Origin: DASYAE01 sp036501535
GTDB taxonomy: Bacteria; Actinomycetota; Actinomycetes; Streptomycetales; Catenulisporaceae
Assembly: GCA_036501535.1 (NCBI GenBank)
Contig: DASYAE010000086.1
Location: forward strand, 1 to 45,317
DNA length: 45,317 nt
Direction: 5' to 3'
The translations under genes and the position numbers were made by a program. The number at the start of each line of letters is the position of its first letter. Positions within the stretch are counted from its first letter, which is position 1. The notes under the pieces are model-generated. The model ran no database searches and was not told where the DNA came from. It saw only the letters and a program-made list of their open reading frames with translations. Shown here piece after piece: positions 17,517-25,727 of the stretch.

Positions 17517-18746
17517 TCAGTCGAACAGGTCGGAGGAGATGTCCTCCGGGTCGACGCCCGCCTCGGTGAGGATGAGCCGGCACTGCTCGACCAATTCGCC
17601 CGCCCCGACGAGTACCGCGCCATAGGAACCGCCGCGCGCGTATTCGGCGGCGGCCATCGACCGCACGGCCTCGAGCGGGTCGCCCTCGACCTCCTCGAGG
17701 GTGATCGTGGTGCGCCGCCCGGCCAGCTCGGCGAATTCCGCCGAGAGGTAGTGCCGCCCGGCGTCGGAGACCAGCAGGATGCTCATCGGCCGCTTGTCGC
17801 CGCCGGAGATCGCCGCCTCCAGCAGGGCTCGCACCGGCGCGGCGCCGGTCCCGTGCCCCACCAGGATCAAGCGCTGCACGCGGTCCTTCGGGGGGAAGGC
17901 CAGCTCCCCCTCGGCGGCGGCGATCCGCAGCCGGTGGCCGACCTCGGTGCGCTGCACGAGCGTCTCGCTGACGCCGCCGGCACGGCCGCTGCGCACGTGG
18001 ATCTCGACATCCGCGCCGCCGCTCGCGCCGTCCTCGGCGTTCTGCGCGGCCGGCGTGTTCGCGAAGGAGAAGTCGCGCCAGACCCGGCCGAGCGAGGAGA
18101 CCTCGACGGCGGCGTACTGCCCGGCGCGGAACACGTACGGCACCGGGCGCCCGGACGTGGGCAGCGGGCGTAGGACGACCTTGGCGATATCGGCGGCGAG
18201 CAACTCGTGCTGCACGACCTCGGCCTCCCAGACCGGCGGGCCGGACGCGTCCGCCTCGGCCGCCGCGTCCAGCATGACCTCCGCGACCAGGCCGTACCCG
18301 GCCTGCCAGGCGGCCGCCGCCTGCTCGTCCCAGCGCTCGCCGCAGAAGCGCCCCATGGTGGCCAGCAGGCTCGCGCCGAAGGCCTCGTAGTGCGCCGCGC
18401 GCAGGCCGAACTTGCGGTGCCGAAGGGCGAGCCGCTGCAGGTACGGCAGGAAGTCGCCGGGCCGGTCCAGATCGGCCACGATCCGCTGCACCGCGAGGAA
18501 GAGCCTGCGGTCCTGGTCCTGCGGGTCGCCGGAGAAGTACTTGCGGTACCGCGGGTTCGCGGTGAAGAAGTGCTCGTAGAAATAGGCGGCGGCCGGTACG
18601 CCGTTCGGCTCCACCAGGGCGAAGGTCTCGCGGATCTCCTTGACGAGATCGGCGGCGGACCACGGTCCGATCTGCGCCGCCGCAGCGGGATCCGCACCGA
18701 ACCCGCCGCCCGCCGACTGCCCTGTCGCCACGCTGCTTTCACTCAC
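17517..18746 (-). CDS. Flavohemoglobin-type nitric oxide dioxygenase
   Basis: 409 residues. A globin domain (about 25-165) is followed by a ferredoxin-reductase-like FAD/NAD module (about 170-405). The haem-binding proximal His is in LRHRKFGLRAAHY; Tyr in YFYEHFF and Gln in QDQDRRLF are the B10 and E7 positions. FAD motif RDFSFAN is a variant of RxYSxxN, and VGHGTGAAPVRALLEAA binds NAD(P)H. It oxidises nitric oxide to nitrate with O2 and NAD(P)H. The domain order equals Hmp, but sequence divergence means another haem-flavin activity is possible. The GTG start has no ribosome-binding site and a good promoter 7 bases upstream. Lying beside cytochrome bd, another NO-tolerance factor, is suggestive. 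Confidence 0.85.
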   Translation of the reverse strand: MSESSVATGQSAGGGFGADPAAAAQIGPWSAADLVKEIRETFALVEPNGVPAAAYFYEHFFTANPRYRKYFSGDPQDQDRRLFLAVQRIVADLDRPGDFLPYLQRLALRHRKFGLRAAHYEAFGASLLATMGRFCGERWDEQAAAAWQAGYGLVAEVMLDAAAEADASGPPVWEAEVVQHELLAADIAKVVLRPLPTSGRPVPYVFRAGQYAAVEVSSLGRVWRDFSFANTPAAQNAEDGASGGADVEIHVRSGRAGGVSETLVQRTEVGHRLRIAAAEGELAFPPKDRVQRLILVGHGTGAAPVRALLEAAISGGDKRPMSILLVSDAGRHYLSAEFAELAGRRTTITLEEVEGDPLEAVRSMAAAEYARGGSYGAVLVGAGELVEQCRLILTEAGVDPEDISSDLFD

Positions 18747-18753
18747 ATGGATG

Positions 18754-18781
18754 AGACTACCGGGCAGCGCAGCGCGACCAA
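18754..18781 (-). promoter_or_regulatory. Promoter of the flavohemoglobin gene (leaderless)
   Basis: Minus strand: -35 TTGGTC (18776-18781), 16-base spacer, -10 TAGTCT (18754-18759), 7 bases to GTG 18746. It is the best -35/-10 pair I found in the window. Confidence 0.55.
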
Positions 18782-18830
18782 GGCGGCTTCCTCTCGCGTG
18801 CCGGGCGCACTGACGGCCCGTGCGCTCCCC

Positions 18831-19874
18831 TCAGCGGTCTTCCACAACCGGCCCGTTGAAGACCTTCAGCAGCAGGTAGAACGAGGGCAGGATGACCGCC
18901 ATCCCCAGGCACATCGCGATCAGCAGAGCGTCCATGCTGCCGGGCGCGGCCGCGGCCTGCGCCGCCGTCGCGACGCCGACGAGCAGGTCCGGGTACTGCG
19001 CCGCAGCCCAGCCGCCCAGCACGCCGACGACCGCGGCGGCCGCGGTCACCCGGGCGAGAACGTAACGTTCCTGCCACAAAACCACCAGGCCGGCCACACC
19101 GCAGAGGGCTGAGACGACGGCGAAGGGGACGGAGCGCTCACTGAAGCGCGCCGCGACGACCGGCGCGTCGCGGTAGAAGAACGGCAGCATCGCCAGCGCG
19201 ATCGCGCCGGAGGCCACCGCGGACCCCATCGCGCGCCGCCGGAAGTCGGCGATGAGGTGGCGGGTCGCCGGGGACTGTGCGGCGTCGCGGCAGAGGTAGA
19301 CGGCGGCCAGGAAGGCGGTCGCCACGACGGCCAGCGCTCCGGCCATGAGCGCGAACGGGGAGCGGAACGGCTCGGAGGGCGGGCTGTGCGGGCCGAGGGT
19401 GCCGGTGGCCAGTGCCGCGCCGGACACGCCGAGCATGAACGGAGTCAGCACGCTGGCCCCGGCGAAGATCCGGCCCCACCACCGGTCCGGCAGCGCGGCG
19501 CCGCCGCCGTACGCGCGATACACGTAGGCCGCGCCGCGCAGCACGATTCCGACCAGCGCGAAGCCGAGCGGCAGCTCCAGGGCGGTCGCGATCGTGCCGA
19601 AGGCCGCGGGGAATCCGCTGAACAGACACACGATCACGAAGATCAGCCAGACGTGGTTGGCCTCCCAGACCGGGCCGAGCGACCCGGAGATCAGGGCTCG
19701 CCGTTCCTCGGCGCGTTTGCCGTCGGAGCGGCCGCCCTCGGCGCGGTCGGAGCGCGGCCCGCCCACTCCTGCGAGCAGGTCCCAGACCCCGCCGCCGAAG
19801 TCCGCGCCGGCAAGCAGCGCGTAGGCCAGAAGGCTGAGCACGATGACGACGAGCATCGCGTTGACGGCGGTCAT
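18831..19874 (-). CDS. cydB: Cytochrome bd quinol oxidase subunit II
   Basis: 347 residues, eight or so membrane helices. Subunit II of the bd terminal oxidase, which oxidises quinol and reduces O2 without pumping protons and works at low oxygen or under NO and H2S stress. Recognised by LLAYALLAGADFGGGVWDLL, GSLGPVWEANHVWLIFVIVCLFSGFP, ELPLGFALVGIVLRGAAYVYRAYG and the C-terminal membrane helices. An extra charged loop (RSDRAEGGRSDGKRAEERR) sits between helix 1 and the GPVWEANHVW motif. The ATG overlaps the cydA stop (ATGA), so translation is coupled. Confidence 0.95.
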   Translation of the reverse strand: MTAVNAMLVVIVLSLLAYALLAGADFGGGVWDLLAGVGGPRSDRAEGGRSDGKRAEERRALISGSLGPVWEANHVWLIFVIVCLFSGFPAAFGTIATALELPLGFALVGIVLRGAAYVYRAYGGGAALPDRWWGRIFAGASVLTPFMLGVSGAALATGTLGPHSPPSEPFRSPFALMAGALAVVATAFLAAVYLCRDAAQSPATRHLIADFRRRAMGSAVASGAIALAMLPFFYRDAPVVAARFSERSVPFAVVSALCGVAGLVVLWQERYVLARVTAAAAVVGVLGGWAAAQYPDLLVGVATAAQAAAAPGSMDALLIAMCLGMAVILPSFYLLLKVFNGPVVEDR

Positions 19875-21343
19875 GAGGCGACCTCCACGGAGCGGACCTC
19901 CGCCGGTTCGGGCTCCGGCGCGGTCGGGCCGGGCGGGTCGGCGTCATCGGGCGGCGCTCCGGTGGCGAGCCGGCGCAGGATCAGCACGAGCGCGACGGAC
20001 AGGCCGAGATAGATCGCGATGGTCGCGGCCAGCGCCCAGCCGAGCCCGGCGCTCCTGGTCGCGGCCTGGGCCACCAGCATGTGCTCGTAGACGATCCACG
20101 GCTGGCGCCCGCCTTCGGTCACCTCCCAGCCGGCCAGCATGGCCAGCATCGCGGCCGGCCCGGTGCAGACGGCTGCCCATAGCCAGGGCCGGGTGTTAGG
20201 CATCGGAGCGCCGCCAGTCCCGAAGCGCTGTCGCAGGCTTCTGCCGCCGCTGCTGCCGCTGCCGCCGTCACCGCCGACCTCGCGGCCGGCCGCGTTCCTG
20301 CGCACGACGCGGCGCCAGCGCCACCAGCGCAGCGCGCCCCACAGCGAGATGAGCAGGATCAGCGTGCCGAGGCCGACCATGGAGTCGAACGCGGAGTGCA
20401 CCTCGGTGGTCATCGGCTGCTGATTCGCCGGCAACTGGTCCAGGCCGGGCACCGTGGCATCGGGATTGAAGTGCAGCAGCAGCGACAGTCCGTCCGGGAT
20501 CGGGATCCCGCCGATCACCTTGTGCGTCGAGGGGTCGTAGTAGCCGCCGATGACCAGCGGCACGTGCCCAGAGGTCTGATACAGCCCCTCCATCGCGGCC
20601 AGCTTGCCCGGCTGCGTGGTGGCCACGTCGCGCGCCGCGAAGTCGCCGATGAGGAACTGGAGCGGAGCCAGGACCAGGATGACGGCCAGTCCGACGTTGA
20701 GGCCGCGGCGGTGATATTCGTCACGCCGGCCGCGCAGCATCCCGGCCGCGTAGACGGCGGCGACCATGCCGCCGGTGCACATCATCGCGGCGGCGAGCAT
20801 GTGCGTGACCTCGGTCCAGGAGGTCGGGCTGGTGAAGATCGCCCACGGGCCGGCGGTGATCCGCCCGTGCGAGACGCCGAGGCCCACCGGGTCGTTCATC
20901 CAGGCGTTCGCCATGACGATGAACATCGTGGACAGCGTGCCGGCGATGGCGATCGGCCAGAGGATCAGCCAGTGCGCGCGCGGCGAAAGGCGCTTCCAGC
21001 CGTAGAGGTAGAGCCCCATGAAGATCGCCTCGGCGAAGAAGGCGAAGGCCTCCAGGGTGAACAGCAGGCCGATCGCGCCGCCGTAGGTCGCCATGAAGGT
21101 CGGCCACAGCAGGCCGAACTCGAAGGAGAGCACGGTGCCGGAGACGGCACCGATGGCGAAGAGCACCGCCATGACCCGGGCCCACTTGCGGGTCAGCTGG
21201 TACCAGGCCGCCTCGCCGGTCTTCAGCCACCGGCCCTCCGTGTAGAGCACCAGCCAGGGCAGCCCGACGCCGAATACGGCGAACAGGATGTGGAAGGACA
21301 GCGAGAGCGCCGTCTGCGTGCGTGCGACATCGAGTCCGGACAT
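19871..21343 (-). CDS. cydA: Cytochrome bd quinol oxidase subunit I
   Basis: 490 residues, membrane protein carrying the haems b558, b595 and d. Motifs: LSLSFHILFAVFGVG with a haem His; FGLLWPTFMATYGGAIGLLFTLEAFAFFAEAIFMGLYLYGW with the acidic haem-ligand Glu; NAWMNDPVG; and WEVTEGGRQPW, the GRQPW signature of subunit I (here E-G-G-R rather than the commoner E-V-G-R). The Q-loop is the short type. ATG 21343 has GGAGGG immediately upstream; the upstream in-frame extension has no support. Its promoter region is shared with the divergent BlaI gene and holds two operators. No cydDC transporter genes follow. Confidence 0.95.
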   Translation of the reverse strand: MSGLDVARTQTALSLSFHILFAVFGVGLPWLVLYTEGRWLKTGEAAWYQLTRKWARVMAVLFAIGAVSGTVLSFEFGLLWPTFMATYGGAIGLLFTLEAFAFFAEAIFMGLYLYGWKRLSPRAHWLILWPIAIAGTLSTMFIVMANAWMNDPVGLGVSHGRITAGPWAIFTSPTSWTEVTHMLAAAMMCTGGMVAAVYAAGMLRGRRDEYHRRGLNVGLAVILVLAPLQFLIGDFAARDVATTQPGKLAAMEGLYQTSGHVPLVIGGYYDPSTHKVIGGIPIPDGLSLLLHFNPDATVPGLDQLPANQQPMTTEVHSAFDSMVGLGTLILLISLWGALRWWRWRRVVRRNAAGREVGGDGGSGSSGGRSLRQRFGTGGAPMPNTRPWLWAAVCTGPAAMLAMLAGWEVTEGGRQPWIVYEHMLVAQAATRSAGLGWALAATIAIYLGLSVALVLILRRLATGAPPDDADPPGPTAPEPEPAEVRSVEVAS

Positions 21344-21397
21344 GTTCCCTCCCGGGACCGGACGGCTGCCGGGGCCGGGTGCCCCGGGCGACTCTAA

Positions 21398-21414
21398 TTC
21401 TACATGCCGTAGAA
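21398..21414. promoter_or_regulatory. BlaI-type operator 1
   Basis: Perfect dyad TTCTAC-ATGCC-GTAGAA, of the TAC...GTA type bound by BlaI/MecI/CopY repressors. It overlaps a possible cydA -10 box TAGAAT (21397-21402, minus strand) and the -35 region of blaI. Confidence 0.65.
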
Positions 21415-21415
21415 G

Positions 21416-21432
21416 TTCTATCACCGGTAGAG
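21416..21432. promoter_or_regulatory. BlaI-type operator 2
   Basis: Imperfect dyad TTCTAT-CACCG-GTAGAG, 18 bases (centre to centre) from operator 1, so both lie nearly on one face of the helix. It overlaps the blaI -10 box TAGAGT (21428-21433), which stands 7 bases before the blaI ATG. Confidence 0.55.
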
Positions 21433-21440
21433 TGGTCGCC

Positions 21441-21815
21441 ATGGCTAGGCTGGGCGAACTCGAACGTGCGGTGATGGACGTGCTCTGGAACACTCCGGAG
21501 CCCTTGGCCGCCACGGTGATCGTCGAGCTCCTGCCGCGCGAGCACACCCCGGCGGTGACCACGATCCTGACCGTGCTCGACCGGCTCGGCCACAAGGGCT
21601 TCGTCACCCGCGAGCGGCACGGCCGCGCCTACCGCTACCGGGCGACGACCAGCCGCGGCGAGCTGATCGCGAGCACCATGCTGGAAGCGCTCGGCACCAC
21701 CGACGACCGCCGGTCGGCGCTGGTGCACTTCGCCGGCTCGGTCTCCGAGGAGGAGAAGGCGCTGCTGCGGGAGCTGCTCGACGAGCCCGGGGACGCGCGG
21801 GCGGGCACGGCGTAG
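21441..21815 (+). CDS. blaI: BlaI/MecI/CopY-type transcriptional repressor
   Basis: 124 residues. A winged helix-turn-helix (about 3-75: RLGELERAVMDVLW, TTILTVLDRLGHKGFVTRERHGRAYRY) and a C-terminal helical dimerisation part (SALVHFAGSVSEEEKALLRELL). Homologues repress beta-lactamase, mecA or copper genes until cleaved by a BlaR-type protease or displaced; M. tuberculosis BlaI also represses respiratory ATP synthase genes. The ATG has no ribosome-binding site but a -10 box 7 bases upstream, so it is leaderless. It is divergent from cydAB across two operators and is followed by an M56 protease gene, the usual BlaI/BlaR pairing. Confidence 0.92.
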   Translation: MARLGELERAVMDVLWNTPEPLAATVIVELLPREHTPAVTTILTVLDRLGHKGFVTRERHGRAYRYRATTSRGELIASTMLEALGTTDDRRSALVHFAGSVSEEEKALLRELLDEPGDARAGTA

Positions 21816-21932
21816 CACCGGGAACGAGCGGAACGCCGCCGGGATCGACGCGGCGCGACGGGCATCGCAGTAATTAACGCAGGGCGCACGAGAACACCGC
21901 CGGACCAACTACGACAGGAGTCGGGGTCGCGG

Positions 21933-22766
21933 ATGCGCGGATGGCTGCTCGCCTCAACCGGCTGCGCGCTGCTGGCCGTCCTGCTGGCCTGGCCGGTGCC
22001 GCAGTACCTGGCCGGCGCGGAGTGGACCCGCCGGCACCCCCGCTCCGCGATCGCACTGTGGCAGGTGGTCGAGCTGGTCGGCGGGATGAGCGCGGTCGCC
22101 TCGCTGCTGCTGGTCGGCCTCGCCCCGATGGACCGGCATCCGATCGCCTTCGGCGTCGGCGCGGTGAACGCGCTCTTCCTGCTGCTGGCCGCCCTGCTGT
22201 TCGCCTGGCTCGTCGGGGTGCTCGCCGCGGGCGCGCTCAAGGCGCAGCGGGACCTGCGGCGGCAGCGGGTCGCGGTGGACCTGCTCGCGCATCCGGGCGC
22301 GAACGGACTGCGCGTCCTGGACTACCCCGAGCCGCTCGCCTACTGCCTCCCGGGCCCGCGCCCGCGCATCGTGATCACCGGCGGGGCGATCGCCGCGCTT
22401 CCGCCGGACGAGCTGACCGCCGTGCTCGCACACGAGCGCGCGCACGCTCTCGGCCGGCACGAGCTGGTGATCCAGCCGTTCGTGGCCTGGCAGCGCGCGC
22501 TGCCGTTCCTCGCCCCGGCGCGGCAGGCGACGGCGGCGGTCGCGGAACTCGTGGAGATGCTCGCCGACGACGCGGCGGCCAAGGCGACCAGTCCGCGGAC
22601 CGTGGCGCGGGCCCTGGCCCGGGTCGGCTCGGGGCGGCCGCCCGGTGGCGGGACCGCGCCGGGCCGCCGGACCGGAACCGGGGGCGGCTTGCCCGCGCCC
22701 GATCAGGCTGTCGCCGGGACGACCGAGGTCAGGTCGGTGCTGGCCCGCGTACGCCGCTTGAGTTGA
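21933..22766 (+). CDS. M56 family (BlaR-like) membrane metalloprotease
   Basis: 277 residues. Three predicted helices (about 5-24, 42-62 and 70-98) precede a zinc-protease domain with LAHERAHALGRHEL (HExxH, about residue 168) and LVEMLADDAAAK supplying the further zinc ligand. BlaR1/MecR1 proteins share this protease but add an extracellular penicillin-binding sensor, which is absent here; the tail is Gly/Pro/Arg-rich. Expected role: cleave the neighbouring BlaI repressor after some membrane signal. GGAG lies 12 bases before the ATG, rather far. The stop codon lies in a 14-bp repeat. Confidence 0.85.
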   Translation: MRGWLLASTGCALLAVLLAWPVPQYLAGAEWTRRHPRSAIALWQVVELVGGMSAVASLLLVGLAPMDRHPIAFGVGAVNALFLLLAALLFAWLVGVLAAGALKAQRDLRRQRVAVDLLAHPGANGLRVLDYPEPLAYCLPGPRPRIVITGGAIAALPPDELTAVLAHERAHALGRHELVIQPFVAWQRALPFLAPARQATAAVAELVEMLADDAAAKATSPRTVARALARVGSGRPPGGGTAPGRRTGTGGGLPAPDQAVAGTTEVRSVLARVRRLS

Positions 22767-22801
22767 GCACTGCGAGTTGAGCACTTTCAGTCGAGCGCTG
22801 T
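22760..22801. repeat. Three 14-bp tandem repeats over a stop codon
   Basis: GAGTTGAGCACTGC (22760-22773), GAGTTGAGCACTTT (22774-22787) and CAGTCGAGCGCTGT (22788-22801), with a decayed fourth copy GAGCTGAAAACC. The first copy contains the stop codon of the M56 protease gene. Confidence 0.75.
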
Positions 22802-22846
22802 GAGCTGAAAACCCGACCGGGCTAAGCCGACTGACGCCGGGTCAGC

Positions 22847-23134
22847 TCAGCTCGCACCGCCCGGACCGGCCGGTCCCGCCGCAGCGCTCCTCGCCGCCGC
22901 CTCCCGCTCCTTCTTCGCAGACTCCTTCTTCGCCGCTTTGGCGGCCTGCAACAGCGAGGGCTGCTCGGCGGCGATGCGCGGGTCGGACAGCTCCGCGTCC
23001 TCCTCGCGCCGCCTCGAGGCCGCGCGCCGCTGCGGGTTCTGCACCCGCAGGATCGTCACCACGAGGCAGACGAACAGGATCGCCATCACCGCGGGTGGTA
23101 TCAAGTCAGAGACGTCCGCCAGAAAGCTCTTCAT
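22847..23134 (-). CDS. Small single-pass membrane protein, charged tail
   Basis: 95 residues. One membrane helix (about 11-30, LIPPAVMAILFVCLVVTILRV) is followed by a cytosolic tail very rich in Arg, Lys, Glu and Ala (RRREEDAEL, AKAAKKESAKKEREAAARSAAA), predicted helical or disordered. The ATG follows GGAGG at good spacing. It lies just downstream of lysS on the same strand, a position kept in streptomycetes. Function unknown. Confidence 0.8.
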   Translation of the reverse strand: MKSFLADVSDLIPPAVMAILFVCLVVTILRVQNPQRRAASRRREEDAELSDPRIAAEQPSLLQAAKAAKKESAKKEREAAARSAAAGPAGPGGAS

Positions 23135-23193
23135 CGGCACCTCCAACCGGGCACTGTACGCGCGTTCTCCACAGCCGCCCCGGGCGGGGGCCG

Positions 23194-24714
23194 TCAGGCG
23201 GTGGGGCGCACCAGCGGGAAGAGGATCGTCTCGCGGATGTTCCGGCCGGTCAGCTTCATGATCAGCCGGTCGATGCCGATGCCCATCCCGCCGGTCGGCG
23301 GCATGCCGTACTCCAGCGCGCGCAAGAAGTCCTCGTCCACCTGCATGGCCTCCTCGTCGCCGGCCGCGGCTAGCAGCGACTGGCGGGTCAGCCGCTCGCG
23401 CTGGTCGATCGGGTCGGTCAGCTCGGAGAACGCGGTGCCCATCTCGGTGCCGAGGATCACCAGGTCCCACTTCTCCGACACACCGGGGATCGAGCGGTGC
23501 TTGCGACTGAGCGGCGAGACCTCGGTCGGGTAGTCGATCAGCAGGGTCGGGCCGACCACGTTCTCCTCGAGCAGCCGCTCGATCATCTCCAGCACGATCT
23601 GCCCATGGCCCCACTTGGCCTCATAAGGCACCCCGGCCTTGTCGGCCAGCACGCGCAGCCGCTCCACCGGCGTCTCCGGGGTGATCTCCTCACCGAGCCG
23701 CTCGGAGATCCCGGGGTAGATCGAGATCTCGCTCCACGGCTCGGCCAGGTCCACCTCGTGCTCGGTGCCGTGCGGGTCCAGGCCGCGGATCACCGTGGTC
23801 CCGTTGACCGCCAGCGCCGCGTTGATGAGCAGCTTGCGGGCCAGCTCGGCCTGGGTGCGGTAGTCGCCGTAGGCCTCGTAGCACTCGATCGTGGTGAACT
23901 CGGGGTTGTGGGTCGAGTCGGCGCCCTCGTTGCGGAACAGCCGGCCGACCTCGAACACCCGCTCGGCGCCGCCCACGATCAGTCGCTTGAGCGGCAGCTC
24001 GGTCGCGATGCGCAGGTACAGGTCCATGTCGTAGGCGTTGATGTGGGTCTCGAACGGCCGCGCGTTCGCCCCGCCGTGCACGAGCTGCAGCACCGGCGTC
24101 TCGACCTCGATGTAGTCCTCGCCGTGCATCGTGTCGCGGATCGAACGCACCATCGCAGAGCGCTTGCGCATCATCGAGCGCGCGTCCGGATTGACGATCA
24201 GGTCGACGTAGCGCTGCCGGACCCGCGCCTCCGGGTCGGCCAGCCCCTTGTGCTTGTCCGGCAGCGGGCGCAGGCACTTCGACGTGACCGCCCAGGAGTC
24301 GGCCAGGATCGACAGCTCGCCGCGGCGCGAGGTGATCACCTCGCCGGTCACCCCGACGTGGTCGCCGAGGTCCAGGTCCGCCTTCCAGTCCGCCAGCCCG
24401 GCCTCGCCGAGCCGGTCCAGCGACGCCATCACCTGGATCTCGGCCTCGGCCTCGCGGATCGTGGCGAAGCAGAGCTTCCCGCCGGTGCGCGAGAGGATCA
24501 CCCGGCCGGCCACCGAGACGGTCTTGCCGGTGGCCGCGTCCGGCTCCAGCCCGGCGAACTGCTCGCGCACCTCGGCGACGGTCGCGGTGCGCGGATATCC
24601 GACCGGGTAGGGCTCGGCGCCCCGAGCTTTGATCCGCTCCAGCTTCTCGCGGCGCACCCGCATCTGCTCGGGCTCGTCGGTCAAAGGGCTCTGCGGAGTC
24701 GGCTCGTCGGTCAT
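23194..24714 (-). CDS. lysS: Lysyl-tRNA synthetase, class II
   Basis: 506 residues. Joins lysine to tRNA-Lys with ATP. The OB-fold anticodon-binding domain (about 55-160: VSVAGRVILSRTGGKLCFATI) precedes the class II catalytic core: motif 1 around IEVETPVL, motif 2 VFEVGRLFRNEGADSTHNPEFT, and motif 3 GGMGIGIDRLIMKLTG. Unlike mycobacterial LysX it is not fused to a lysyltransferase; a separate MprF-like gene lies at 40818. The ATG has no ribosome-binding site; TATCCT 6 bases upstream suggests a leaderless transcript. Confidence 0.97.
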   Translation of the reverse strand: MTDEPTPQSPLTDEPEQMRVRREKLERIKARGAEPYPVGYPRTATVAEVREQFAGLEPDAATGKTVSVAGRVILSRTGGKLCFATIREAEAEIQVMASLDRLGEAGLADWKADLDLGDHVGVTGEVITSRRGELSILADSWAVTSKCLRPLPDKHKGLADPEARVRQRYVDLIVNPDARSMMRKRSAMVRSIRDTMHGEDYIEVETPVLQLVHGGANARPFETHINAYDMDLYLRIATELPLKRLIVGGAERVFEVGRLFRNEGADSTHNPEFTTIECYEAYGDYRTQAELARKLLINAALAVNGTTVIRGLDPHGTEHEVDLAEPWSEISIYPGISERLGEEITPETPVERLRVLADKAGVPYEAKWGHGQIVLEMIERLLEENVVGPTLLIDYPTEVSPLSRKHRSIPGVSEKWDLVILGTEMGTAFSELTDPIDQRERLTRQSLLAAAGDEEAMQVDEDFLRALEYGMPPTGGMGIGIDRLIMKLTGRNIRETILFPLVRPTA

Positions 24715-24720
24715 GCAGAA

Positions 24721-24726
24721 AGGATA
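24721..24726 (-). promoter_or_regulatory. -10 box of lysS (leaderless)
   Basis: TATCCT on the minus strand, 6 bases before the lysS ATG. No T-box leader or other regulator is visible. Confidence 0.4.
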
Positions 24727-24773
24727 CGGGGGCGGGGCCAACGCTTTTGACCGTCGGCAACGAGCACCATCTC

Positions 24774-25562
24774 TCAGCTCGTGCCGAGGTTCCGCTCGTA
24801 GACCAGGCGCAGGCCGACCAGGGTGAGCCAGGGTTCGTGCGCGTCGATCACGTCGGCCTCGTCGAGCACCAGCGGGGCCAGCCCGCCGGTGGCCACCACG
24901 GTCACGTCGTTCGGGTCGTCGGCCAGCTCCTCCGCCATCCTGTTGACCACCCCGTCGATCTGCCCGGCAAAGCCGAACAGGATCCCGGCCTGCATGCATT
25001 CCACGGTGTTCTTGCCGATCACCGAGCGGGGCCGGGCCAGCTCGATCTTGCGCAGCTGCGCGCCGCTGCCGCTGAGCGCGTCCACCGAGATCTGGATACC
25101 GGGGGCGATCGCGCCGCCGATCCACTCGCCGCGCGCCGAGACCGCGTCGAAGGAGGTCGCCGTGCCGAGGTCGACCACGATGCAGGGCGAGCCGTAGAGG
25201 TGGACCGCGGCCAGGGCGTTGATGATCCGGTCGGTGCCGACCTCCTTGGGGTTGTCGACCAGGACCGGGATGCCGGTCTTCACCCCCGGCTCGACCACCA
25301 GCGAGGGGATGTCGCCGTAGTAGCGCCGGATCATGTCGCGCATCTCGTGCAGCACCGACGGGACGGTCGAGCAGACCGCGATTCCGTCCACGCCGCCCGA
25401 TCCGACCAGCGGATGGTTGTGCATCAGCCCCTGGAACAGCAGCCCGAGCTCGTCCGCGGTGCGCCGCGGGTCCGTGGAGACACGCCAGTGCTCGACGATG
25501 TCCTCGCCCTCGAACAGGCCGAGGACGGTGTGGGTGTTGCCGATGTCGATGGTCAGAAGCAT
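24774..25562 (-). CDS. coaX: Type III pantothenate kinase
   Basis: 262 residues, first step of coenzyme A synthesis from pantothenate. ASKHA-fold motifs: MLLTIDIGNTHTVLGLF (phosphate 1), the substrate-binding segment EVGTDRIINALAA with the catalytic Asp, VVDLGTATSFDAVSARGEWIGGAIAPG (phosphate 2) and VVATGGLAPL. Standard length. It is the last gene of the DUF2520-panC-nadB-nadC run, separated from nadC by about 165 bases that include a G-rich minisatellite. No strong ribosome-binding site upstream. Confidence 0.95.
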   Translation of the reverse strand: MLLTIDIGNTHTVLGLFEGEDIVEHWRVSTDPRRTADELGLLFQGLMHNHPLVGSGGVDGIAVCSTVPSVLHEMRDMIRRYYGDIPSLVVEPGVKTGIPVLVDNPKEVGTDRIINALAAVHLYGSPCIVVDLGTATSFDAVSARGEWIGGAIAPGIQISVDALSGSGAQLRKIELARPRSVIGKNTVECMQAGILFGFAGQIDGVVNRMAEELADDPNDVTVVATGGLAPLVLDEADVIDAHEPWLTLVGLRLVYERNLGTS

Positions 25563-25601
25563 CGCTGGGGCTCCGGGAGAGTCGAACGCTGCGACAGGCG
25601 C

Positions 25602-25658
25602 CGGGCGGCGGGTCGGGGGGCGGGCGGCGGGTCGGGGGGCGGGCGGCGGGTCGGGGAC
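25602..25658. repeat. 19-bp G-rich minisatellite
   Basis: CGGGCGGCGGGTCGGGGGG three times (25602-25620, 25621-25639, 25640-25658; the last two bases of the third copy differ), followed by a GGGACGGTGG pair (25654-25679). The plus strand has many G runs and could form quadruplexes; it is the template strand for nadC-coaX transcription. Confidence 0.85.
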
Positions 25659-25727
25659 GGTGGCTGGGTCAGGGACGGTGGCGGGCGGACAGCCGGATCA
25701 GTCTCGCGCGGTGGCGCGCCGGCTCAT

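Noticed and set aside
25602..25679. CRISPR-like repeats
   Set aside because: Direct tandem copies without spacers and no cas genes; a minisatellite.
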